From positions 1-64,000 of the forward strand of contig JBBQEJ010000002.1 in NCBI GenBank assembly GCA_038320555.1: a DNA stretch of 64,000 nucleotides, given 5' to 3'. Origin of the DNA: JALZOC01 sp038320555 (GTDB lineage: Bacteria; Acidobacteriota; Vicinamibacteria; Vicinamibacterales; 2-12-FULL-66-21). The notes below the pieces were generated by a model. The model was not told where the DNA came from. It saw only the letters and a list, made by a program, of their open reading frames with translations, and did not search any database. Both the position numbers and the translations under genes were made by a program. Positions 8,965-17,084 of the stretch are shown one piece after another; position 1 is the stretch's first letter, and each line of letters opens with the position of its first letter.

Positions 8965-10093
8965 CCACCTCGGCATAAATCTCCCAATACTGCGCCGCGA
9001 CGGCGGCGGGACGGAACTCGCGCTCGATGACTTCGCGTGTGCCAGACAGCGTCCGCCGCTTGTGCTGAAGGAACTGCGCGATCGATTTCCCAAGCGCGAT
9101 GGGCTGCTCGCCCGGAACGATCGACACGTCGGGACCGAAGACGCCGTTCAGCTCAAGTCCTCCGGGATTATCACTCGACAACACGGGGGTGCCGCACGCG
9201 AGCGCCTCGACCGCCACGGTCGGCAGCGCCTCGAGTAGCGAAGGCAGGACGAATAGATCCGCCGCGGCACAGTAACGCGCAATCGCGACGTTGTCGACAA
9301 GCCCCGTGAAATCCACATGCCGCTCCACGCCGGCCGCGCGCGCGACCCCTTTCAGTTCGTCCAGCAACGAGCCCGCGCCGCAGATGACCAGCCGTGTGTC
9401 CGGGTGAATGTGGACGACGTCGGTCATGGCTTCGAGAAGCACACGTTGGCCGGCCAGAGGGTGCAGGCGCTTGACGTTGAGCAGCAGGTGGCGATTGTTG
9501 ATGCCAAGCGCGGCGCGCTCCGAGGCCTGCGCTTCTTCATCGTGCCACGAAAACCCTTCGCCGACCGGAGGATACACGACCCGCGCGTTGCGACGTCCCA
9601 GGCCAAGTTCGTGCGCCCGGCTCATCAGCCGATCGCTGTAGAACGTGACGTAGGAGGCGCCATGATACGCGCGCGTGAAGAGGTCGGGCCGGCCGCGCCT
9701 GGGCCGGTAGTGCCAGATTTCGGTGCCGTACAGCGTGAGCACCGACGGCTTGCCTGCTCGCCGCGCGAGCAGGACCGCCATCTCCGACAGGAGCCCGTTG
9801 CTGTGCACGTGAACGAGATCTGCGCGTGATATCCGCGGAGCGAGCTCGCGCTGCACGCCCATCGCAGCGAACACGGAGCCCAGGCGGAGCGTGCGATCGA
9901 AGAATCCCCCGCTTCGCCGGGGAATCCACGTCACGGGACCGGAGAGCTCATTTCGGCCGCCCGCGCGGGCTGGATGCGCGACGTACTCGACGTCATCACC
10001 GTTGGCGCGCGCCCAGTTTCCGAGCTGCCACGGCAGCAGAGCATTTGCCGCCTGCTCGGGTGGCAGATGCGGGGTGACATGAAGGATGCGCAT
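8948..10093 (-). CDS. Glycosyltransferase family 4 (GT-B fold)
   Basis: The 381-residue protein is a retaining GT-B glycosyltransferase that adds a sugar from a nucleotide donor, probably to a lipid-linked glycan on the cytoplasmic side. The N-terminal domain opens with MRILHVTPHLPPEQAAN. The C-terminal donor domain has LLNVKRLHPLAGQR, ICGAGSLLDELK and the E-x7-E signature in LPSLLEALPTVAVEALACG. The ATG shares one base with the TGA of the deacetylase gene upstream (TGATG), so the two are translationally coupled. The last codons lie in a heptad repeat. Confidence 0.9.
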   Translation of the reverse strand: MRILHVTPHLPPEQAANALLPWQLGNWARANGDDVEYVAHPARAGGRNELSGPVTWIPRRSGGFFDRTLRLGSVFAAMGVQRELAPRISRADLVHVHSNGLLSEMAVLLARRAGKPSVLTLYGTEIWHYRPRRGRPDLFTRAYHGASYVTFYSDRLMSRAHELGLGRRNARVVYPPVGEGFSWHDEEAQASERAALGINNRHLLLNVKRLHPLAGQRVLLEAMTDVVHIHPDTRLVICGAGSLLDELKGVARAAGVERHVDFTGLVDNVAIARYCAAADLFVLPSLLEALPTVAVEALACGTPVLSSDNPGGLELNGVFGPDVSIVPGEQPIALGKSIAQFLQHKRRTLSGTREVIEREFRPAAVAAQYWEIYAEVAAARG

Positions 10094-11046
10094 CAGCCCG
10101 CGTACTGCTGTTGGAATTCCGCAAACGTCGCCGGCACCGCGCCAAGCTCACGCGTCGCGAAGCCAAGAAACCGGTCGAGACGTTCGCAGAAGGCGTCGAG
10201 CTCGCCTTGCGTCCGGTTGTACGGGCTCCCGCCGACGATCGCCTCACTCGAGTGGAACAGCATGTTGAGCACAGGCTCCCCGGCGCCGGCGAGATCCCGC
10301 GCGAGCGCGATCATGTCGTCGAGCGATGAGTACGACGGACGCAGCCACCGCAGCCTGAGCAGACGCAGCGCCCGTAGCACACGCCTCGTCGTATACGGAC
10401 GCGGCGCGCGCGCGTAGGCGTACTGCAGAATCTTTGGCAGCCGACGATTCAGCGCGGCGGACACCGGGACCTCGAGCACGCCGCTTGTTCCAGGGATAGT
10501 GGCGCTGTCGTACGCGAGGAAGTACGGCGTCAGCGGCGCTTCGACGAATTCCGGGCCGCCTTTGTGCGACTCGCAGAACAGCGGTGCGACGCTCGACTCC
10601 ACGAGATATCCGAGTCGCTCGAGGCCGGCAACATGATCCGCCGAAAAGCCGAACCGGCCGGATCGGTACGAGACCGGACGCCGGCCAACGGCGCCGGAGA
10701 TGGCGTCGGTCAGCGTCGCCAGTTGCGCCTCGAACTGGACGCGCGGAAGCATGGATGCGTATGGATGACGGCGGACGTCCTCATCGGTGCACGGCGGTGT
10801 TTCCCACGCGTGGTGGTGCGCGCCGATTTCGCAGTCGCCTCCGTCAATCAATCCGCGCAGCACCTCCGCGGAACGAGCGTCCCTGGCCACCGGATAAGTG
10901 ATGACATAGGTCGGCCGGACGCCGTGTTTCGCACAGAGCGCGTGAAGCCGCGGCAGGGCGTAAATGTTGCTGAATTGCTGGTGCGCGCGCGCGTCGGCAT
11001 CCCATTGGTTGTCGCCTTCGGTATCGATGCCGACCAGGAGATTCAT
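10093..11046 (-). CDS. Polysaccharide deacetylase family protein (WalW-like)
   Basis: The 317-residue protein resembles the WalW branch of NodB-fold deacetylases, metal-dependent enzymes removing N-acetyl groups from polysaccharides. It begins directly with the acidic motif GIDTEGD (D8) and has the metal-binding block EIGAHHHAWETPP (H77-H79) and the SYRSGRFGF segment of the family. There is no signal peptide, which suggests cytoplasmic action, perhaps on a lipid-linked intermediate or nucleotide sugar. It is coupled to the GT4 gene by a one-base overlap. The substrate is inferred only from the glycan context. Confidence 0.82.
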   Translation of the reverse strand: MNLLVGIDTEGDNQWDADARAHQQFSNIYALPRLHALCAKHGVRPTYVITYPVARDARSAEVLRGLIDGGDCEIGAHHHAWETPPCTDEDVRRHPYASMLPRVQFEAQLATLTDAISGAVGRRPVSYRSGRFGFSADHVAGLERLGYLVESSVAPLFCESHKGGPEFVEAPLTPYFLAYDSATIPGTSGVLEVPVSAALNRRLPKILQYAYARAPRPYTTRRVLRALRLLRLRWLRPSYSSLDDMIALARDLAGAGEPVLNMLFHSSEAIVGGSPYNRTQGELDAFCERLDRFLGFATRELGAVPATFAEFQQQYAG

Positions 11047-11065
11047 CGATCGTACAGCCCCGGCT

Positions 11066-12109
11066 TCATCGATCCTGGTCCGAGTCCCCGAGCGTGATGT
11101 GCCAGGTATCCGTGTTCTCGTAGAAGGACGGGTCCACGTCGATGCCGTTGATTTTCACGACGAACTCCATCGTCGACTTCACCTGGAAGTAGCCGGAGCG
11201 GCGCAGCGCGCGTCTGAAGCCGGCGTGCATGGCAAACACGCGAATCTTGTCGGAGTCCGCCTGCCGTGCCTCGCGATCGATCCAGTGCAGCAGCGTGCGA
11301 AGCGCTCCTTCGTCATCGGGATCGGCCAGAAAATCGACGATCAATGTCACGCGCCCGCGGGGCTCGTGCAGATGCCGGTACACGGCGTACCCGATATTCC
11401 GGTTGTCGCGGCGCAGCACCGCGATCGAATAGCGGACGTGCGGCGCGGAGACGTACTTCCAGTTCAGGTAGGCGGCATCGCGCCGGACGGCCAGGTCGAA
11501 CTTCGGTGCGAGATCGTCCCAGAGCGTGGTGATGCTGTCATCGAACCGCTGGATCAGGCGGACTTCGGCCCGGAGCGGACGTGTCCGTGCGACGATCAAC
11601 ACGATGGGCAAGGTCAGCGCGGAGACGAGCCGGTTGATCGGGACCGGCCAGTTGGGCCGGCGAAATGCGCGCCGGGTGAGCGGCTTCACCAGGCACGGCA
11701 CGGGGCCGACATCCGGCCAGTTCAGCTTCTGGAACAGGCGGTACGACGAATCGGACAGGCCGAGGCCAAGCGACGCACCGACGTGCCGGTCCCACGTGCG
11801 GAAGAGCACTTCGCCGAGGCCCTGGCGCTGCCGTTCGGGTGCGACCATGACGTCCATGCCCCACGAGCCCCGGACCTCGGCTCCCTTCAGCGATAGCTTG
11901 ACCGGCATCGTGGCGTACTGCCCGACGAGGGCAGGGCCCTCCCGAGCAATCCAGATCTCGGGCTCGTGGCCGGGATTGTTGGGATTACGCCGGTACTGCC
12001 AGTCCCAGCGGTGTCGGCTTGCTTCCGCGGCATCGTTGCCGAACACCCGACGGTACAGCGCCTCCACGGCGCGCCTGTCGTCCGGCTTGTACCGATTGAT
12101 GTCGGCCAC
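11066..12109 (-). CDS. GNAT family N-acetyltransferase
   Basis: This 347-residue protein has a GNAT acetyl-CoA-binding core in its first half: WIAREGPALVGQYATMP, then WGMDVMVAPERQRQGLGEVLF with the Q/RxxGxG/A pyrophosphate loop. The second half (about residues 160-340) forms another GNAT-like unit (YAVYRHLHEPRGRVTLIVDFL), so a duplicated fold is plausible. Such proteins occur in exopolysaccharide loci where they may acetylate amino sugars. The acceptor is unknown. The start is GTG 12109, three bases after the methyltransferase stop. Confidence 0.78.
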   Translation of the reverse strand: MADINRYKPDDRRAVEALYRRVFGNDAAEASRHRWDWQYRRNPNNPGHEPEIWIAREGPALVGQYATMPVKLSLKGAEVRGSWGMDVMVAPERQRQGLGEVLFRTWDRHVGASLGLGLSDSSYRLFQKLNWPDVGPVPCLVKPLTRRAFRRPNWPVPINRLVSALTLPIVLIVARTRPLRAEVRLIQRFDDSITTLWDDLAPKFDLAVRRDAAYLNWKYVSAPHVRYSIAVLRRDNRNIGYAVYRHLHEPRGRVTLIVDFLADPDDEGALRTLLHWIDREARQADSDKIRVFAMHAGFRRALRRSGYFQVKSTMEFVVKINGIDVDPSFYENTDTWHITLGDSDQDR

Positions 12110-12112
12110 GCG

Positions 12113-12949
12113 CTAGGCTCCCGCGAGAACGTATTCCATGTTGCTGATGAGCGTGTCCTGCAGCAGCACGCTGTCGCGCACCCACCGCGCAACCGGGGCC
12201 GGCAAGCGACGGACGGTGCCGGTGACGTGCAATTCCTCGCGGACAATCCGGAGGCCGGCATTCGAGATCTGCCCGCGGAGCCTGGCGACGCGGACCTTTT
12301 CGAGCAGGTCGTCTTCCTTGATTTCTCCGCGCTGCGCGGCCTTGATGAACGAATTCTCGTTGGCCGGCTCCCTGAGCGTCCACGCCGCGTGCCGCGCCAG
12401 TACCCGGAACGCCGCGAACGCGACGCGCCGTCCGACGATCAGGTGCAACGGCACCGGTACTTTCAAGCGCGGCAGGTGCGCCCCGGCAAACGACAAGTAC
12501 GGAGACGTGGACAGGTACACGCGCCCCCCGGGGGCGAGCACGCGGGCGCACTCGCGAAGGTACAGGGGCGCGTCGGCGACGTGTTCGATTACCGCGTGCG
12601 ACAGCACGAGGTCGAACGAGCCGGCAGGAAAGGGGAGGGCCATGCCGTCAGCCAGCGCGAAATGGAGATTCCGCAGGCCGCGCTCGCGTCCCAGCCGTAC
12701 GCCGGCATCTTGGAACCGCTCGGCGGGATCGATGCCGACGACCGCGACGGCTTCTTCCGCCAGCGACAGCGGCATGCCGCCCCCGCCACAACCGGCATCG
12801 AGCACGCGCCCGCGCACAGCGACTCCGGCCCGCTCGAGAAACGCGATCACCTTCGCGCTCCGGTAGTACTCGAAGAGGGCGTAGTCGTATTCGGAGCGGA
12901 ATCGAACGTCCGCGTGCGCCTTGATGGCGCCTTCGTCAATGTTTCGCAC
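12113..12949 (-). CDS. Class I SAM-dependent methyltransferase
   Basis: This is a Rossmann-fold methyltransferase of 278 residues. Motif I is VLDAGCGGGGMPLSLAE, followed by VVGIDPAERFQ and motif IV/post-IV in FDLVLSHAVIEHVADAPLYL and ARVLAPGGRVYLSTSPYLSF. The acceptor is unknown; the context suggests a glycan or sugar, and a lipid is possible. GTG 12949 is chosen because it precedes the conserved N-terminus and overlaps the upstream gene by only 14 bases. The longer frame to 13036 would overlap it by 101 bases. It is followed closely by the GNAT gene. Confidence 0.83.
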   Translation of the reverse strand: MRNIDEGAIKAHADVRFRSEYDYALFEYYRSAKVIAFLERAGVAVRGRVLDAGCGGGGMPLSLAEEAVAVVGIDPAERFQDAGVRLGRERGLRNLHFALADGMALPFPAGSFDLVLSHAVIEHVADAPLYLRECARVLAPGGRVYLSTSPYLSFAGAHLPRLKVPVPLHLIVGRRVAFAAFRVLARHAAWTLREPANENSFIKAAQRGEIKEDDLLEKVRVARLRGQISNAGLRIVREELHVTGTVRRLPAPVARWVRDSVLLQDTLISNMEYVLAGA

Positions 12950-14684
12950 GCCCGCTCTGTGGCGATTGGGGCCGCGCGCCGCCGAACTTATCGATGAGTG
13001 CCGCGCGATCGTGGCCCGTGCCGGTTTCGGCCACATCGAACGTCATGATGATTCTCTGGTCCGGATACGCGTCGAGCACGTCCTGAATGACCGGGTTGTG
13101 CGCCTGCGACTCGTATCCGAGGCTCGGCGCAACGTAGGTCAGAATATATCGCACATCATCACGCGTCTTCCTGTCCTCGTAATTGCCGAACCCGCGGCCC
13201 ACGAAGATCGGCCTGATCCGGTTTTCGAGGGCGAGCCCGTTTGCCAGCTTGCCCTGCACCAAAGTACCCGGCGGCAGCCACCGCCCCAGCTCGACTGAAG
13301 CTTCGTAATTCTTGTACGACCGCCCGACGGCCCATTGGCCGTATTGCACGACCTGACCCCCGGACACAAGCAGGGCCAGCGCGACGCTCCTCGAGGGTTT
13401 CCATCCGCCTCGCGCGAGCGCACGCGGCAGGCGTGGCCACGTGCCATACAGCAGGGCCGTCAGCACGGCCGCAAGGAAAGCCGCAAGGCGGACGTTTGGG
13501 CTCACCTCGCGCAAAAAAGCCAGGCGAACAATGGCGCCGAATACGACATAGGCCGCGTAGAGCACAATCGGCAACGCGATCAGGGCATGTTTCCGAGGGA
13601 TGTGCTGGACGCTTTCGGGAATGATGCGGGCTCGTCCCAGCGCGATCGCCGTAAGTGCCACGAAGGCCGGGATGAAGAAAATGAAACGGCGCTCGTTGCC
13701 GACGTCGTGAAGGATCAGCTCGGCCGAGCCAAGCCCCACCCAGAGCAGCAACAGCCGCTCGCCCGGGGACAGCTCGCGCCAGCGCGCCAGCATGCCGAGT
13801 GCTGCGGTCAAGCCGAGCGTCAGGACGAACCACATTCGCGTAAACAGATCGTGCAGGACAGGGAACCAGGTGACGCGGTCGATCAGGGACTTGACGTCGT
13901 AACTCGGCTTGCGCGTCACCGACATCTGCCAGTTATAGAACGTGTAATCGGTCCAATTGGGCAGCACGAACGCCGCCAGCGCTACGGACCCGCCGGCCAG
14001 CAGACCGCCCAGGGTCCATCGTGCACCGCGCGTGCCCTTTGTCGGTCGTCCTATCATGCCGGTCGCCGCGACGAGCGTGACAGCCGCGTCGAGCGCGAGG
14101 GCGGCGACGAAGAACGCAGCGGCCGCCTTCGTGAAAAAGGCCAGCCACGCACATGCGCTTGCCGCCGCACCCCAGCGCGGGTCCTCGTCCACCCTCGTGT
14201 AGCAGTACCACGCCGCCACGATGAAGGCGGCCATGGGACCCTCCATCAGCGCCGCACGGTTCCACATCACGTACACGTAGTTGGTTCCAAGAAGGGCCGC
14301 CGCGATCACGCCCGCACGTCGGCCAGCGAGCCGCGCGACGCCGAGCGCGAGCAGCCAGACCGAGGCAAGTCCGAAGAGTTCCGGAACAAGCCGCGCCTGC
14401 CGAAGGCCCACGCCGAACATCTTGAACGACACGTACTCGAGCCCGGTGAAGACCGGTGCGATGTACATCGGATTCCACTTGTCCTGGGACCAGGCGCCGA
14501 AGAGCGCCTTGTTGCGCGCGTTGTGCACCCACGCGCCTTCGTCGTGCCAGACGACGCCGACGGGTGGGTTCCATGGGGGGTCGGCTGCTGGGAACAGCCC
14601 GCGGAGAAGCGCCGCGACGGCGAGCGCGAAGAGGAGCGTCACTGCGAAGGCGCGCGGCGACATGTCGTCGCCCCGAGCCGTCAT
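12936..14684 (-). CDS. Membrane glycosyltransferase, GT-C (GT39/ArnT-like)
   Basis: The 582-residue polytopic protein has a GT-C layout: a first membrane helix (AFAVTLLFALAVAALLRGLF), then a periplasmic loop with acidic residues (GVVWHDEGAWVHNARNKALFG) and many further helices ending in a soluble C-terminal domain of about 130 residues. ArnT/PMT-type enzymes transfer sugars from polyprenyl-phosphate donors. The true start is ATG 14684: it forms an ATGA overlap with the preceding gene, whereas upstream codons are arginine-rich and unlike the family. It forms a tandem pair with the next GT-C gene. Confidence 0.78.
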   Translation of the reverse strand: MTARGDDMSPRAFAVTLLFALAVAALLRGLFPAADPPWNPPVGVVWHDEGAWVHNARNKALFGAWSQDKWNPMYIAPVFTGLEYVSFKMFGVGLRQARLVPELFGLASVWLLALGVARLAGRRAGVIAAALLGTNYVYVMWNRAALMEGPMAAFIVAAWYCYTRVDEDPRWGAAASACAWLAFFTKAAAAFFVAALALDAAVTLVAATGMIGRPTKGTRGARWTLGGLLAGGSVALAAFVLPNWTDYTFYNWQMSVTRKPSYDVKSLIDRVTWFPVLHDLFTRMWFVLTLGLTAALGMLARWRELSPGERLLLLWVGLGSAELILHDVGNERRFIFFIPAFVALTAIALGRARIIPESVQHIPRKHALIALPIVLYAAYVVFGAIVRLAFLREVSPNVRLAAFLAAVLTALLYGTWPRLPRALARGGWKPSRSVALALLVSGGQVVQYGQWAVGRSYKNYEASVELGRWLPPGTLVQGKLANGLALENRIRPIFVGRGFGNYEDRKTRDDVRYILTYVAPSLGYESQAHNPVIQDVLDAYPDQRIIMTFDVAETGTGHDRAALIDKFGGARPQSPQSGRAKH

Positions 14685-16225
14685 TGCGCCGGCACCCGCT
14701 TTATCCACACGTCGAAGCCTTCCGGCCCGGGAACACGCTCGTACCCGTCGCGCAGCCACCCCGCCAGCGGAGGCGACGTCATGAAAAAATGCGCCGAGTC
14801 GTCCACGTCCGGGTACCAATCACGCTGCTGCAACGCGACAATCGCCGGACTCGTGCGGCGCAAGTCATCGAGCAGCCCGCTGACGCCGTAGCCTGGCTTG
14901 CCGTCGTTGAATCCCACGATGACAGGACGGCTCCAGAAGAACCGCGAGGCGCTCCGGCGGCCGGCTCCGACGTACGCGCCGGATGAAAAGCCGAATACGT
15001 ACACGGGGTCCGCCGGTTCGCTGTGTGCCCGCATGAATGCGGCCAGCTCGTCGATCGCCAACGCCGAGTACTTCCGCGTCGCGCGATCGCCATATCGCGC
15101 GAGATGCTCGGTCCGCGTCATCTGCCCGAGGACGTACTTCGCATCGTGCCACGTGTTGTCCACGAGCTTCGAGAAATCATTCACCCGCCAGACCGCGATG
15201 AGCATCAGTAGCGCAATGATGGTATTGACGGTGCGGGAACGCGTGAGCAGAACGATGCCGGCCCACGCCGCCGCGAGCGCGAGCGCGGGCGCCGCCTGCA
15301 CGAAGTACTGAGGCAGATCGCGGCTCCCGTTAATGGCGATCGTGAGGCACGCGGCCGCGACCCAGCCAACCGCGACAAGTCGATCGGGTCGCCACCGGGC
15401 CGCCAGAAGAAGTACCGCGCATCCCGCGCCTCCGACGAGCCACAAAGCGTCCACGCGCGCATGCCGGATCGGGAAGGTCAGCAGATATGCGAGTGCATGA
15501 AAGGGTCCTTGGTACGTTTCTCCCGAGTAGCGCACGTTATAAACGATGGTGGCGTCGTAGAGATCCGTCAGCGTGTGGCCGGCGCCGAACCACAATGCGA
15601 AGGCAAGGACCGGCAGGGCGAACCCGGCGGCGAGCGTCCCGGCGGCTTCAAGCGTCAGGCGCCTCCAGAGGAACAGCGCGAACACTCCCGCGAGCGCGTA
15701 CGCTGCCGCGTTGTATTTGAACGTGAAAGCAAGCCCGAAAAGCGCCCCTGCCGCCAGCAGGTTTCGTCGGGTCTGTTCGTCGCGGCTTCGAGCGAGCCTG
15801 AGAAAAGCGGCGGTGACGGCCCCGGCCATGAACGTCTCGCACTGGGCGCGGACGCTGACCCCCCCGAGCCGGTTGAACGCCGGATTCGACAGAAAGAGAA
15901 AGACGATTGCCGCCCACGGCCCGACGCCTTCCCCCGCGACCGCGCCCCCGAGGCGCCAGAGCAGCACGCCCACAATCGCGGCGATGAGCAGATCTGTCGC
16001 CGGCACCGCGGCGTCGCGCGGTACGATCGCCCGCATCAGCGCGTACGTGAGATGGATGGCGGGTGGCTTTTGATCCCACGCGTCTCGATACGGCAGCCCG
16101 CCTGCCAGAATCCGTTCGCCCGCGTACGCATACAGTCCCTGGTCCGCGCCCATGGGCTGCACGAGCGACGGGAGACGCACGGCGAGCAGGACGCACGCGA
16201 GCGCCAGCAAAAGGCGGTTTGTCAT
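14681..16225 (-). CDS. Membrane glycosyltransferase, GT-C (GT39/PMT-like)
   Basis: A 514-residue membrane protein. After TM1 (LLLALACVLLAVRLPSLV) comes the acidic loop GADQGLYAYAGERILAGGLP with YRDAWDQKPPAIH, a pattern frequent in bacterial GT39-like enzymes of glycan loci. The soluble C-terminal part (from about residue 390) contains YVFGFSSGAYVGAGRRS. Donor and acceptor are unknown. ATG 16225 is preferred: it lies just before TM1 and 15 bases after a plausible transcript start, while the open frame further upstream runs antisense through the divergent GT2 gene. It is coupled by ATGA to the next GT-C gene. Confidence 0.8.
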   Translation of the reverse strand: MTNRLLLALACVLLAVRLPSLVQPMGADQGLYAYAGERILAGGLPYRDAWDQKPPAIHLTYALMRAIVPRDAAVPATDLLIAAIVGVLLWRLGGAVAGEGVGPWAAIVFLFLSNPAFNRLGGVSVRAQCETFMAGAVTAAFLRLARSRDEQTRRNLLAAGALFGLAFTFKYNAAAYALAGVFALFLWRRLTLEAAGTLAAGFALPVLAFALWFGAGHTLTDLYDATIVYNVRYSGETYQGPFHALAYLLTFPIRHARVDALWLVGGAGCAVLLLAARWRPDRLVAVGWVAAACLTIAINGSRDLPQYFVQAAPALALAAAWAGIVLLTRSRTVNTIIALLMLIAVWRVNDFSKLVDNTWHDAKYVLGQMTRTEHLARYGDRATRKYSALAIDELAAFMRAHSEPADPVYVFGFSSGAYVGAGRRSASRFFWSRPVIVGFNDGKPGYGVSGLLDDLRRTSPAIVALQQRDWYPDVDDSAHFFMTSPPLAGWLRDGYERVPGPEGFDVWIKRVPAQ

Positions 16226-16246
16226 GTCGGCGCGCCGGGTGCTTGA

Positions 16247-16252
16247 ATTATA
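16247..16252 (-). promoter_or_regulatory. -10 box (TATAAT) for the GT-C operon starting at 16225
   Basis: A perfect minus-strand TATAAT lies 21 bases before ATG 16225, predicting a very short leader. The hexamer 17 bases upstream is TCAAGG, a poor -35. The 31-base gap here separates two divergent genes, so any plus-strand promoter must overlap. Confidence 0.45.
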
Positions 16253-16256
16253 GTGC

Positions 16257-17075
16257 TTGCGAGTTCCATCCTTGACCGTTGCGCCGGAGCCGCCTGCCAC
16301 ACTCGCCATCGTCGTCCCGACGTACAACGAACGCGATCGCCTCGCCGATCTCGTCAAGGCAATCTTTGCCGCCTTTGCCGCCGAGGGCGTCGACGGGGAG
16401 CTCGTCATCGTCGATGACAATTCTCCGGACGGAACCGGCGCGCTTGCCGACGAGCTGGCCGCACGGCACCGGATTACGGTGGTGCACCGTGCGGGCAAAC
16501 TCGGACTCGGCACGGCCGTCATCGAAGGCTTTGCCGCCGCGAACGCGCCGATTGTCGGCGTCATCGACGCGGACCTGAGCCATCCGCCCGCGCTTCTGCC
16601 GCGCATGCTGGCCGTCATGCAGTCGGCGTCGGCGGATTTTGTCGTCGGTAGCCGCTACATTCCCGGCGGCGGCACACGGGACTGGGGGCTCGGCCGCTTG
16701 CTCATGTCGCGGTTTGCCTGCGTGATGGCGCGTGGAGTGACGCCGATCCGGGACGCAACCTCCGGCTTTTTCCTGGTCCGGCGCGATCTCGCGCGCGACG
16801 TCCGAATCGCTTCGGGCGGCTTCAAAATATGCCTGGAGCTGCTGGTCAGAGGACGCCCGTCGTCGGTTGTCGAAGTGCCATACGTTTTCGCCGGACGGAC
16901 AGCCGGCGAAAGCAAGATGAACCTGAAGGAAGCGCTGGGGTACCTGGAACAGCTCAGGCAGCTCCGGCGCTTCGTCGCGACCCATCCGACGCTGTCGCAG
17001 ACATACAGGCGTCTCACGCAGGACGAGGTCGCGTCCCAGCCTCTGCTGAAGAATGGACCGCGTCGACGCGCCTGA
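16257..17075 (+). CDS. Glycosyltransferase family 2, polyprenol-phosphate sugar synthase (DPM1-like)
   Basis: This GT2 enzyme (272 aa at most) is closest in pattern to dolichol-phosphate mannose synthase: AIVVPTYNERDRLADLVKAI, VDDNSPDGTGALADEL, then HRAGKLGLGTAVIEGF and the DxD-type VIDADLSHPP. The segment FVVGSRYIPGGGTRDWGLGR is also characteristic. It likely loads a sugar from a nucleotide donor onto a polyprenyl phosphate for GT-C enzymes such as its divergent neighbours. There is no C-terminal membrane helix. The start is uncertain: TTG 16257 or TTG 16272, with no clear ribosome-binding site. It is the only plus-strand gene between 3.3 and 44 kb. Confidence 0.85.
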   Translation: MRVPSLTVAPEPPATLAIVVPTYNERDRLADLVKAIFAAFAAEGVDGELVIVDDNSPDGTGALADELAARHRITVVHRAGKLGLGTAVIEGFAAANAPIVGVIDADLSHPPALLPRMLAVMQSASADFVVGSRYIPGGGTRDWGLGRLLMSRFACVMARGVTPIRDATSGFFLVRRDLARDVRIASGGFKICLELLVRGRPSSVVEVPYVFAGRTAGESKMNLKEALGYLEQLRQLRRFVATHPTLSQTYRRLTQDEVASQPLLKNGPRRRA

Positions 17076-17084
17076 CAGAGGGTT

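Noticed and set aside
12950..13036. Upstream extension of the methyltransferase frame
   Set aside because: It would overlap the GT-C gene by 101 bases and is not family-like; GTG 12949 suffices.
13335..14891. Plus-strand open frame of 518 codons opposite the GT-C gene
   Set aside because: Low-complexity translation antisense to a hydrophobic membrane protein; no ribosome-binding site or family match.
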